This document shows positions 36,724-44,952 of a stretch of 64,000 bases of DNA, in pieces (the first letter of the stretch is position 1; every line of letters begins with the position of its first letter). The translations under genes and the position numbers were made by a program. Source of the stretch: Bacteroidota bacterium (lineage in GTDB: Bacteria > Bacteroidota > Bacteroidia > Chitinophagales > Chitinophagaceae). The stretch is from positions 62,001 through 126,000 of the forward strand of contig JAFDXF010000006.1 of assembly GCA_018268055.1 (NCBI GenBank). The letters are read 5' to 3'. A model generated the notes under the pieces. It was not told where the DNA came from. It saw only the letters and a program-made list of their open reading frames with translations, and searched no databases.

Positions 36724-37961
36724 TCGGCAGCACTTACTATTTTATAAAGTTTATCGCTTTTTCTAATCGGTGTATCTAATTTGATAGAACAGAGATCGCC
36801 TTTCACTGCTTCTTCTACCGGACCATTGGTTGTGTGCAGTTCGTTTACGGTTGTTTCTATCACACCGGTTGTAGGGCCGGTTATCAAAATAGAATCGCCT
36901 ACCTTCAGCGTATGTGTTTCAATTAAAAATTCAGCCACACCAATCTTACCAAAGTAATTGCTTCCCTTTCCTAAATAGATTTTACGAAGTTTTGCTTTAG
37001 ATCCCGCTGAGTCTGTCCATTTACCCAATTCCTGACCTAAATAATAGCCCGACCAAAAACCACGATTATAAACGTTCTCCATTTTTTGTTTCCACACTAT
37101 TGCATTTTCTTTGGTATAAGTGCCGGCTGTATAAGCATCAGCCGCTTCGCGATAACATTGAGTAACGGTTTTTACATATTCAGGCCCTTTACCTCTGCCT
37201 TCTATTTTTAAAACACTTACACCTGACTCTAGCACATCATCCAGAAAATCTATGGTACATAAATCTTGTGCCGACATAATATATTCATTATCTATTGCCA
37301 GCTCATGTCCTTCTTCTTGATCGATAACTTTATATGTTCGTCTGCAATTTTGCACACAAGCACCGCGGTTTGCAGAAGCATTGTGTGTATGCAAACTGAG
37401 ATAACATTTTCCTGATACAGCCATACACAAGGCACCGTGCACAAATATTTCAATTTCAACTAATCTACCGGAAGGCCCTTTAATGTTTTCTGCTTTAATA
37501 GTGTCTGTTATTTTTTTTACCTGTGTCAGGCTGAGTTCTCTTGCCAAAACAATAGTATCGGCAAATAGTGCATAAAATTTTACTGTTTCAATATTTGTAA
37601 CATTCACCTGAGTAGATATATGCACTTCCATATTTACTGAACGTGCATAAGCGATTACCGCCTGATCGGCAGCGATGATAGCTGTAATACCTGCTTCTTT
37701 TGCAGCATTTATAATTGTTTTAATAACCGACAAATCGTGATCGTAAACAATGGTGTTTAAAGTGATGTAAGAACGGATATGATGTTCTTTACAAATTTTT
37801 GCTACTTCCGGAATATCTGTTAAGGTAAAATTCATCGTAGCACGGGCACGCATATTCATTTGCTCTACTCCGAAATAAACGGAGTTGACTCCACCTTGAA
37901 TAGCTGCCATCAATGAGTCAAACCCTCCGGCAGGAGCCATTATTTCAATATTTTTTTGCAT
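36720..37961 (-). CDS. trhP: U32 peptidase-family protein, probable tRNA uridine-34 hydroxylation protein TrhP
   Basis: 413 residues, close to the length of E. coli TrhP/YegQ and shorter than RlhA. It starts MAPAGGFDSLMAAIQGG. The U32 signature EIFVHGALCMAVSGKCYLS gives Cys179 and Cys186, followed by ACVQNCRR (Cys202, Cys206): the four-cysteine set thought to hold an Fe-S cluster. Despite the name, these proteins are now linked to RNA hydroxylation; TrhP makes 5-hydroxyuridine at tRNA position 34 using prephenate. The overlapping ferredoxin gene supports a redox role. The assignment to TrhP rather than another U32 branch is an inference from size and context. Confidence 0.85.
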   Translation of the reverse strand: MQKNIEIMAPAGGFDSLMAAIQGGVNSVYFGVEQMNMRARATMNFTLTDIPEVAKICKEHHIRSYITLNTIVYDHDLSVIKTIINAAKEAGITAIIAADQAVIAYARSVNMEVHISTQVNVTNIETVKFYALFADTIVLARELSLTQVKKITDTIKAENIKGPSGRLVEIEIFVHGALCMAVSGKCYLSLHTHNASANRGACVQNCRRTYKVIDQEEGHELAIDNEYIMSAQDLCTIDFLDDVLESGVSVLKIEGRGKGPEYVKTVTQCYREAADAYTAGTYTKENAIVWKQKMENVYNRGFWSGYYLGQELGKWTDSAGSKAKLRKIYLGKGSNYFGKIGVAEFLIETHTLKVGDSILITGPTTGVIETTVNELHTTNGPVEEAVKGDLCSIKLDTPIRKSDKLYKIVSAAE

Positions 37962-37971
37962 AGTCGAGGCG

Positions 37972-37979
37972 CAAATGTA
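37972..37979 (-). promoter_or_regulatory. Candidate -7 element of the U32-ferredoxin operon
   Basis: On the minus strand TACATTTG matches TAnnTTTG and ends 10 bases before the ATG, which predicts a leader of only about five bases. I see no clear -33 TTTG. Confidence 0.45.
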
Positions 37980-38016
37980 TTGGTTGCTCTATAAATTTTT
38001 TATGATTAAAATCTTA

Positions 38017-38047
38017 ATCGTGCAGAAGAATAATTTTTCTGCACGAT
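38017..38047. repeat. 11-bp inverted repeat between divergent genes
   Basis: ATCGTGCAGAA / TTCTGCACGAT, perfect, with a 9-base loop. It sits between the divergently transcribed U32 and AI-2E-family genes. It could be an operator or an RNA hairpin; no U-tract follows on the plus strand. Confidence 0.7.
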
Positions 38048-38110
38048 AAATATGCAGGTTTCGAGGTTTTTACAAATAATTTCTCTGGCATTTGTTATTT
38101 TTAGGCCACT

Positions 38111-39145
38111 ATGAGTGGAAATGTAATTGACCAGAACAGAGTAAGGCAGCTTTTTTTTATAGCAATAATTTTATTGATTGGCATTGTACTTTTTTTACAA
38201 CTATACAGTTTTGTACCTGCATTATTAGGCGCTATTACATTATATGTATTGCTGCGCAAATGGATGTTTTGGCTAACCGAAAAGAAAAAATGGAATAAAG
38301 CATTAACCGCCACTTTATTAATGCTACTATCAATAATTGTGATTCTTATTCCCATAGGCTTATTAGTGAATTTGCTTACCTCCAAAGTGCAGTTTGTTAT
38401 TCAACATTCCGATGAGATGGTAACAGCTTTGAAAAAAGTGGTCAATGATGTAGAAGCAAGATTTGATATTGTCATCGCCAGCGATGAAAATATAAATAAA
38501 CTGAGCACTTCTATTGCTACCATATTGCCTCAAATATTGAGTAGCACATTTAATACGCTTACGACTATCTTCTTTATGTATTTCATTCTATATTTTATGT
38601 TGGTGAATGCCCGTAAAATGGAAACTTCGTTATACGATTATGTGCCGTTAAAAGATGAAAATGTGGCCAAGATCGGCAAAGAGGTAAATACAATGGTGGT
38701 TTCTAATGCATTGGGTATTCCATTGGTAGCTTTTGCACAAGGCTTGGTAGGTTTAATTGGTTACTTGATATTAGGAGTGAGTGACCCTTTCTTTTGGTTT
38801 GGCGTAACTTGTATTGCGGGGATGCTGCCGGTAGTAGGTGCTGCACTTGCTTATGTTCCGATTGCAATTATATTTTTTGCAAATAACGATCCGGTTCGGG
38901 GCATTATAATGACCATTTATGGTTTTGGAGTAATAGGAACAGTTGATAATTTATTACGATTTACTTTATTGAAAAAAATCGGCAATGTTCATCCATTGAC
39001 AACGGTTTTTGGAGTCATTGTCGGTCTTAATATGTTTGGTTTTCTGGGAATGATTTTTGGACCACTGCTTATATCAATGTTTGTTTTGTTGTTACGCATC
39101 TATTCCAATGAATTTGTTGTGAAGCAAAGAGGTTTGCATAAATAG
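38111..39145 (+). CDS. AI-2E family transporter (PerM/UPF0118)
   Basis: 344 residues and about seven to eight transmembrane helices. Family features: FYLF-type mid-protein YFILYFMLVNARKME, then GIPLVAFAQGLVGLIGYLILG and a C-terminal VHPLTTVFGVIVGLNMFGFLGMIFGPLL, which match the conserved core of the AI-2E exporter-like superfamily. Real substrates vary (autoinducer-2, Na+/H+, others), so the name is not a function. Divergent from the U32 gene. Confidence 0.9.
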   Translation: MSGNVIDQNRVRQLFFIAIILLIGIVLFLQLYSFVPALLGAITLYVLLRKWMFWLTEKKKWNKALTATLLMLLSIIVILIPIGLLVNLLTSKVQFVIQHSDEMVTALKKVVNDVEARFDIVIASDENINKLSTSIATILPQILSSTFNTLTTIFFMYFILYFMLVNARKMETSLYDYVPLKDENVAKIGKEVNTMVVSNALGIPLVAFAQGLVGLIGYLILGVSDPFFWFGVTCIAGMLPVVGAALAYVPIAIIFFANNDPVRGIIMTIYGFGVIGTVDNLLRFTLLKKIGNVHPLTTVFGVIVGLNMFGFLGMIFGPLLISMFVLLLRIYSNEFVVKQRGLHK

Positions 39146-39352
39146 AATTTAATCGTTCATTATGCCATTCGTAGTTTTTCTGTGACAATTCTATCGCTAT
39201 CAAACGTAAATCTGCTTTTTGTATTAAAATATTTAATGCAAACACTTGCAAGGTTTAAATGCAACTACTACTTTGGTCTTGCCTTACGTTTTTAAAATCC
39301 GAATCAAGAAATGATTATTGGATAATTATTTCTGATTAAAATCGTACCCTGA

Positions 39353-40069
39353 GTGAGAAACCTTTTTATTCCAATATCCATTGGATTATTGTGTACATCA
39401 TTTACAATAATCCCCGGAAAAAATATAGCCACCAAACCACCAATGCCAAATGCCGGCTTGCTGGCGAGCTATACCAATCTTGTAACGCTCTATCAGAATA
39501 GCCATCTATCAGAACATGGTCTTTCATTTCAAGCATTTGAATATGCCTGGAAAGGGTATGAAGAATTATTAATGCAAAACAAAATTTCTAAACAACAATA
39601 TTTAACGATTTGCGATTTTAGTCAATCTTCCGCTTGTAAAAGATTATATGTAATAGATATAAGCAACAATAAGCTTTTGATAAATACTTATGTAGCACAT
39701 GGCCGCAACAGTGGTGGAGTTTACGCAACTCATTTTTCCAATACCCCTGAATCTTTAGAAAGCAGTTTAGGTTTTTACATTACCGATCAAACTTATAATG
39801 GCGCACACGGATTATCACTACGCTTAAAGGGAATGGAAGATGGATTTAATGATAATGCATACACAAGAAGCATTGTTATTCATGGTGCCGATTACGTAGA
39901 TGGAGCAAGGGCTAAATCAAATGTGATGATGGGAAGAAGTTTTGGCTGTCCGGCAGTACCTAAAAAGGAATCAACCAATATTATCAATACAATAAAAAAT
40001 GGAAGTTGTCTATTTATATATCATCCCTCAAAGGATTATATACTCAAGTCAAAATTATTAAACGGCTGA
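39353..40069 (+). CDS. Murein L,D-transpeptidase catalytic-domain-like secreted protein
   Basis: 238 residues. Start is GTG at 39353; the N-terminus is a signal-like hydrophobic stretch (FIPISIGLLCTSFTII). The catalytic region shows SIVIHGADYV (His178) and MMGRSFGCPAVP with Cys199, the His/Cys pair of YkuD-like L,D-transpeptidases. The wider pattern (FYITDQTYNGAHGLSLRLKG) matches the bacterial murein L,D-transpeptidase catalytic domain family. Probably periplasmic and acting on peptidoglycan crosslinks. A terminator follows at 40103. Confidence 0.88.
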   Translation: MRNLFIPISIGLLCTSFTIIPGKNIATKPPMPNAGLLASYTNLVTLYQNSHLSEHGLSFQAFEYAWKGYEELLMQNKISKQQYLTICDFSQSSACKRLYVIDISNNKLLINTYVAHGRNSGGVYATHFSNTPESLESSLGFYITDQTYNGAHGLSLRLKGMEDGFNDNAYTRSIVIHGADYVDGARAKSNVMMGRSFGCPAVPKKESTNIINTIKNGSCLFIYHPSKDYILKSKLLNG

Positions 40070-40102
40070 TTGGACACATAACAAGGATGGATGATACAAA
40101 GG

Positions 40103-40122
40103 CCCGGTTTTGGATTACCGGG
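40103..40122 (+). terminator. Terminator after the L,D-transpeptidase-like gene
   Basis: 6-bp stem CCCGGT / ACCGGG with an 8-base loop followed by TTTTTTGTTTTTT. It sits between convergent genes. Confidence 0.8.
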
Positions 40123-40133
40123 TTTTTTGTTTT

Positions 40134-41312
40134 TTAAAACTTACTCAAACTTTCTTTAATAGTTTCAATGCTCATATAAGTCATAATCGCCACTATTAAC
40201 CAGCCAATTATTTGCAGCCACAACGGATGATTATAATTGGGGAATAATTTCTTTTTATTTACCGCTATCAACATGAGGGCTAATGCCACCGGAAGTATCA
40301 AGCCATTGAACATTCCTGCTGTAATGAGGATAAAAGTAGGTGCCTGATTAGATATTAAGAATACAATAGTTGAAAAAAGAATAAAACCTGTAATTAGCCA
40401 TTTTTGATTTCTTTCTAATGCAGGGCTAAATGTTTTGAAGAATGAAATAGAGGTGTAAGATGCCCCGATAACAGAAGTAATAGCCGCAGCCCACATAACG
40501 ATGCCAAAAAATTTATAACCAATATTGCCTGCTGCTTCCAGAAAAACAGATGAGGCAGGATTGGCTGTACTTAGTTTTGTTCCGGCCCATACTACACCCA
40601 ATGCTGCAAGAAAAAGAATATAGCGCATTATTGATGTAATCAAAATTCCTGTTACTGCACTTTGTGAAACTTTCGGTAATGAAGCAACACCTTTGATATT
40701 TGCATCTAACAAACGATGTGCGCCGGCAAAACTGATATAACCGCCCACAGTACCACCTACCAACGTAACAATCATCTTTAAATTAATTTGCTCAGGAAAA
40801 AAACTATTTTGTAATGCTTTGAGATATGGTGGATGTGAAGAATACATTACATAACAAGTAAGCCCAATCATAGCAATGCCTAATATCTTTACAAACACAT
40901 CAATTGTTTTTCCTACTTCTTTAGACCAAAAAATAAATAATGCAACGACACAACTGATGATTGCTCCCACTTTTGGATCAAGGCCTGTAAGTACTTGCAA
41001 GCCAAGACCACAACCTGCAATATTTCCAATGTTAAAAGCAAGTCCGCCAAACCCAACTAAAACGGAAAGTAAAAAGCCAAGCCCCGGTTGTACTTTGTTG
41101 GATAACTCTTGCGCCTGCAATCCGCTTACGGTAATGATGCGCCAAATATTTAACTGTGCTCCTATATCAATGATAATAGTAATCAGAATTACAAAGCCAA
41201 AACTGGTTAAAAGATTTTCAGTAAAAGTGGCTGTATTATTCAAAAAACCAGGACCAATAGCAGATGTAGCCATTAAAAAAGCAGCACCTAATATTGCAGA
41301 ATTTCTTTTCAT
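40134..41312 (-). CDS. NRAMP-like transporter (YcsG-like), possible 5-oxoproline-linked carrier
   Basis: 392 residues and about eleven transmembrane helices of the NRAMP fold. The first helix reads SAIGPGFLNNTATFT: the metal-binding DPGN motif of true Mn/Fe NRAMP proteins is replaced by GPGF, so metal transport is doubtful. Later helices carry TVGGYISFAGAHRLLD. It overlaps pxpA by four bases (ATGA). A NRAMP-like gene next to the LamB/YcsF gene also occurs in the Bacillus ycsFG-kipIA cluster. Transport of 5-oxoproline or a related compound is inference from context. Confidence 0.8.
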   Translation of the reverse strand: MKRNSAILGAAFLMATSAIGPGFLNNTATFTENLLTSFGFVILITIIIDIGAQLNIWRIITVSGLQAQELSNKVQPGLGFLLSVLVGFGGLAFNIGNIAGCGLGLQVLTGLDPKVGAIISCVVALFIFWSKEVGKTIDVFVKILGIAMIGLTCYVMYSSHPPYLKALQNSFFPEQINLKMIVTLVGGTVGGYISFAGAHRLLDANIKGVASLPKVSQSAVTGILITSIMRYILFLAALGVVWAGTKLSTANPASSVFLEAAGNIGYKFFGIVMWAAAITSVIGASYTSISFFKTFSPALERNQKWLITGFILFSTIVFLISNQAPTFILITAGMFNGLILPVALALMLIAVNKKKLFPNYNHPLWLQIIGWLIVAIMTYMSIETIKESLSKF

Positions 41313-42025
41313 GAATTACGAAAAGAATGATAAATGGCTTTTGCAAAGTTCAGTGCATATTTACCATCGCTATGAATACATACGGTGTCGGCTATTACAG
41401 GAACTTGTATCTTGTTCGTACTGATTACATAACCTTTTTCAGTCATTGTTCTTACTTGTGCTATGGCTTCATCTACAGAATCAATCAATGCATTAGGCCT
41501 TCCTCTCGGAGTCAAACTACCATTATCGGTATATGTTCTGTCTGCAAAAACTTCATTAAAAGTTTTGAGGCCAATTTTTTTTGCTTCGGTGATGATATTA
41601 GAATTACTCAATCCATAAACGGCCAAATCCATATCTGTGTCTTTGATTGCCAATGATAAAACTGCGGCCAGAGGTTTTGCCCTTGCCGCCTGATTATACA
41701 TGGCTCCATGAAATTTTACATGATGTAAATTTGCACCCAATTCACGAGCAATTTTTTCTAATAAAAAAATTTGTTCCATTACAATACTGTGCACTTCCGG
41801 CAATGGTATGAGGGTATCTGTTCTTCCAAAATTTTCTCTATCGCGAAAAGATGGATGTGCTCCGATTTTTACATTGTACTTTAAGCAAAGCTCAATAGTT
41901 TTTTTCATGGTGTCTTCATCACCGGCATGAAAACCACAGGCAATATTTGCCGAAGTGATATAGCGCATTAGCGCTTCGTCATTGCCGATGCCTTCACCCA
42001 TATCGCAATTGAAATCAAATTTCAT
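41309..42025 (-). CDS. pxpA: 5-oxoprolinase subunit A (LamB/YcsF family)
   Basis: 238 residues, slightly short of the usual 245-255. Family markers: FDFNCDMGEGIGNDEALM at the N-terminus, SANIACGFHAGDEDTM, KIGAHPSFRDRENFGR, and HHVKFHGAMYNQAAR. With PxpB and PxpC it forms the prokaryotic ATP-dependent 5-oxoprolinase that opens 5-oxoproline to glutamate. It overlaps pxpC by 11 bases upstream and the NRAMP-like gene by four downstream. PxpB is not in this group. Confidence 0.94.
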   Translation of the reverse strand: MKFDFNCDMGEGIGNDEALMRYITSANIACGFHAGDEDTMKKTIELCLKYNVKIGAHPSFRDRENFGRTDTLIPLPEVHSIVMEQIFLLEKIARELGANLHHVKFHGAMYNQAARAKPLAAVLSLAIKDTDMDLAVYGLSNSNIITEAKKIGLKTFNEVFADRTYTDNGSLTPRGRPNALIDSVDEAIAQVRTMTEKGYVISTNKIQVPVIADTVCIHSDGKYALNFAKAIYHSFRNS

Positions 42026-43004
42026 TGAAGTATTGTTGAAGCCTCAATGTACAGCCATTTTGCAATTGTTGCAAGTGTTTTTGCTGTATGGTTAATAAAT
42101 TTTCAGCAGTTTTCTGATTAGTAACTTTAAAACAAAGCATCTCCCCGCTTTTCATTTGAGCAAGTTTATGCTGATGTGCTGAAATGATGTGCGCAATACG
42201 GGGATAGCCACCGGTGGTTTGATGATCTGCCATTAATACGATTAATTGGCCATCGGGTAACAATTGAATGGTGCCGCTGCTGACACCGGATGAAATCAAT
42301 TCTTCATTGTGAGTTGTAATGATGGATTTACTTTCCAGCCGATAGCCCATCCTGTCAGATTGAGGTTTGATTTTATATTCGTTATTGATAAATGCAGATT
42401 GTGCAGCAGTACTCAACCACGACCATTCGTTACCCGGTAGTATCAATAGACAGGGATATGCTTCGTTTTCCCAAATTGTATTTGCCTGCCAAGGCAACTG
42501 AATAAATGGTTCTTTTTTCAGTATTCTTGTAATCGAATTTTTTTTAAAATGAATGAAATCACCGGATTTTAAAATGCTACCTTGATAACCACCCATACCC
42601 GCTTTTAGGTTGGTGCTTTTGCTGTGCAGCCAAGATTCAATTTGCAAACCTTTATGTATAGCAAGATAAGCCCGATTACCACTTTTGTTTTTTTTAAACT
42701 CAAGTAAAGAATCTTTGTTAATCAATATTGGCTTGTTGATTGAAATAACTTTGCCATTGATTGTAGGGCAAAAATCGGCACCGCTAATGGCAATGAGTGC
42801 AGGTTGTTGAAATAAAAATGAAGAAGCGGGAAAATGTAATTCAAGTAAACCGGTATCTGCTTCATTGTCTGCAAGAAAATTGGCAATAGATGCAGCATAT
42901 TGATCCATCACTCCTCCCGGATTTATACCGAGCTGTTGATAGCCATAACGTCCATGGTCTTGAATGGTATCTAATACACCTGCTTTTACAATTTGTAAAC
43001 TCAC
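42015..43004 (-). CDS. pxpC: 5-oxoprolinase subunit C (biotin-dependent carboxyltransferase family)
   Basis: 329 residues. N-terminal VKAGVLDTIQDHGRYGYQQLGINPGGVMDQYA is the family hallmark, followed by AISGADFCPTINGK, GNRAYLAIHKG, QSDRMGYRLE and LMADHQTTGGYPRIAHI. This is the KipA/PxpC (allophanate-hydrolase-subunit-2-like) fold. The whole protein is accounted for by PxpC, so no PxpB domain is fused to it. It follows the methyltransferase gene by 37 bases and overlaps pxpA. Confidence 0.93.
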   Translation of the reverse strand: MSLQIVKAGVLDTIQDHGRYGYQQLGINPGGVMDQYAASIANFLADNEADTGLLELHFPASSFLFQQPALIAISGADFCPTINGKVISINKPILINKDSLLEFKKNKSGNRAYLAIHKGLQIESWLHSKSTNLKAGMGGYQGSILKSGDFIHFKKNSITRILKKEPFIQLPWQANTIWENEAYPCLLILPGNEWSWLSTAAQSAFINNEYKIKPQSDRMGYRLESKSIITTHNEELISSGVSSGTIQLLPDGQLIVLMADHQTTGGYPRIAHIISAHQHKLAQMKSGEMLCFKVTNQKTAENLLTIQQKHLQQLQNGCTLRLQQYFNEI

Positions 43005-43041
43005 AAGATGAAATTACTCTTAAAACTGTAAAAAAGAAAAA

Positions 43042-43764
43042 TTACTCTTTTAATCTTTCTGTTTTTTTAAAATAGCGAACTAATAAGTAGATAATTAAAA
43101 GTATTCCTATGACGACTCCGGTCAAAAGATTTCTTTTTGATTCATTGTATTGCGTCAGTTCAGGATAGTAGAACAATAATATGATGGTAATGCCAATCAG
43201 CCAGATAAACTGTGTAGTATGTTCTTTTAAAATCCAACGCCTCCAATTGAAGTGCATCTTTCTAAACGTGGTACTGATTCCTTTGAGATTGGGCCACCAG
43301 CGATTTACTTTATTACAATAATTTTCAAATGTTACACCAAATTTTTGTTTTAAAAAATCCTCTTCTGCCAAAACAATAGCCTCGTAAATAAAAAGAAAGA
43401 GAGGAATCATTATGACAACATATAAAAGCGAATTTGCTAAAATGCCAATCCCCAACAACATTAGAATATTCCCAACATATAAAGGATTTCGGCAATGATT
43501 AAAGATTCCTTCGGTGACCAAACCTTCGGCATACGGCTTGCCTGATTTGCCTCCACGTACGATGTATGCCAGTCCGATAGTGAAACCTCTAATGAGTTGT
43601 CCTGCAAAAGTGATAATCAAGCCTATAACAATGGGCCATAAATAATAATGACTGCCAAATTTTTCTTTAGAGAATAATGGTGACGATGGAATTAATAGTG
43701 CAGCATAAAAAAGAATGAAAACCCAGTTTCTGTATTTAAAAAAGAAATTACCGATTTTAACCAT
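43042..43764 (-). CDS. Isoprenylcysteine carboxyl methyltransferase-family membrane protein
   Basis: 240 residues and about five to six helices. The SAM-binding C-terminal core of the ICMT/PEMT superfamily is visible: GIFNHCRNPLYVGNILMLLGIG, then AEEDFLKQKFGVTFENYC and NRWWPNL. Bacterial members methylate lipids or other membrane acceptors; the substrate here is unknown. It ends two bases from the cmoA start in the same operon direction (cmoA is upstream), an uncommon pairing. Confidence 0.85.
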   Translation of the reverse strand: MVKIGNFFFKYRNWVFILFYAALLIPSSPLFSKEKFGSHYYLWPIVIGLIITFAGQLIRGFTIGLAYIVRGGKSGKPYAEGLVTEGIFNHCRNPLYVGNILMLLGIGILANSLLYVVIMIPLFLFIYEAIVLAEEDFLKQKFGVTFENYCNKVNRWWPNLKGISTTFRKMHFNWRRWILKEHTTQFIWLIGITIILLFYYPELTQYNESKRNLLTGVVIGILLIIYLLVRYFKKTERLKE

Positions 43765-43766
43765 GC

Positions 43767-44495
43767 TTATTTTTTTACAGCGATCACACCTGCAAAATTA
43801 TACCACTTGAAAAATACTTCACAATGTGTAAATCCTTTATCTCTCAATAGTGAAATGTTTTCACTGAGTTTATAAGGCACCAACACATTTTCCAACGCTT
43901 CTCTTTTTTGAGAAATTTCCATATCACTGTAATGATTACGGCGTTTATAATCGTAGTAGTAGTCTATAAAATCACGATTGAAATTACTTTCTTCGGCTAA
44001 TATTTTTTCAACCAATATTAAAACGCCTCCCGAATTTAATCCGTCATAAATGTTTTTGATGAGTTGCTCCCGAAACACCGGGCGTACAAATTGCAGTGTT
44101 AAGCATAGAACCACAACAGATGCATTGTGCAGTTTGAATTTATTGTTCAGATCAGCACAGATCAATTCGTAAGGACGTGCAAAACCAATTTCAGACAATT
44201 TGGATTTACATTTATCCAGCATTTCCTGAGCGTCATCTACACCAATAAATTTTATGTCTTTTGCTACAGTAGTGTCCATACATACGAGTGTGGAGCCTGT
44301 TGCACATCCAAGATCATATACAAAAGAACCTTCCACCGAATGAGCAGCTGCAAGCTCTGCCATCATTCGTTGTATTTCTTCATAAAAAGGAACAGAACGA
44401 GACACCATATCGTCAAATACTCTAGCTACGTTAGCGCTAAATTTAAAATCATCAGCCTGTTCAATTTCCACCTTAAAAACTTCATCTTTGCCCAT
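43767..44495 (-). CDS. cmoA: Carboxy-S-adenosylmethionine synthase CmoA
   Basis: 242 residues. Makes carboxy-SAM from SAM and prephenate, the donor for cmo5U in wobble tRNA. It follows E. coli CmoA closely: FDDMVSRSVPFYEEIQRM, VYDLGCATGST (SAM loop), SVVVLCLTLQFV, and YSDMEISQKREALENVL, where the Arg of SQKR (about 198) corresponds to the residue that binds the carboxyl of carboxy-SAM. Full length. CmoB, normally paired with CmoA, is not in the window. First gene of a tight minus-strand run with the ICMT-like methyltransferase and pxpC/pxpA. Confidence 0.93.
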   Translation of the reverse strand: MGKDEVFKVEIEQADDFKFSANVARVFDDMVSRSVPFYEEIQRMMAELAAAHSVEGSFVYDLGCATGSTLVCMDTTVAKDIKFIGVDDAQEMLDKCKSKLSEIGFARPYELICADLNNKFKLHNASVVVLCLTLQFVRPVFREQLIKNIYDGLNSGGVLILVEKILAEESNFNRDFIDYYYDYKRRNHYSDMEISQKREALENVLVPYKLSENISLLRDKGFTHCEVFFKWYNFAGVIAVKK

Positions 44496-44592
44496 AATCA
44501 GTCAGGTAGTTTTTTGCAAAATAATGCAATTTGAACGGAACTAAGAGCATAAACTATTTGAAGGGTAATCAGGAGATTAAAAAACTTAGTTT

Positions 44593-44949
44593 ATGAAAAA
44601 AACGTACTTCCTCAGCACCTGCAAAACCTGTAAAGTTATCATTGACGAATCGGGGCTACGTAATAAAGGTTTTGAGCTACAGAATATTAAAATAGATAGG
44701 ATTACACCTGAACAATTGGATGAAATGAAGCAATTGGCGGGAACTTATGAAGCTTTGTTCAGCCGAAAGTCATTAAAATATAAGGCACTTAATCTCAAGG
44801 ATAAAAAATTAACAGAGCAAGACTACCGCAAGTTTATTTTGGAAGAATATTCTTTTTTAAAACGTCCGGTTACGATAATGGACAAGCAAATATTTATAGG
44901 AAATGATAAAAAGACTGTAGAAGCGCTCAAAACTGCAGTTGCAAAATAG
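44593..44949 (+). CDS. ArsC/Spx-family thioredoxin-like protein
   Basis: 118 residues. N-terminal FLSTCKTCK gives a CxxC (Cys10, Cys13) in a thioredoxin fold. A LFSRKSLKYKAL stretch and EYSFLKRPVTIMD (with the conserved Arg-Pro cis-Pro turn) match the ArsC/YffB/Spx group. Arsenate reductase activity is not assured. It sits alone between the divergent cmoA operon and a convergent MFS gene, with no arsenic-resistance partners. Confidence 0.88.
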   Translation: MKKTYFLSTCKTCKVIIDESGLRNKGFELQNIKIDRITPEQLDEMKQLAGTYEALFSRKSLKYKALNLKDKKLTEQDYRKFILEEYSFLKRPVTIMDKQIFIGNDKKTVEALKTAVAK

Positions 44950-44952
44950 GGC

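Noticed and set aside
40876..41424. 182-codon plus-strand frame opposite the NRAMP-like and pxpA genes
   Set aside because: Shadow of two well supported genes on the other strand; no protein family seen.
44593..44949. Arsenate resistance locus
   Set aside because: ArsC/Spx-like fold alone; no arsB, acr3 or arsR nearby.
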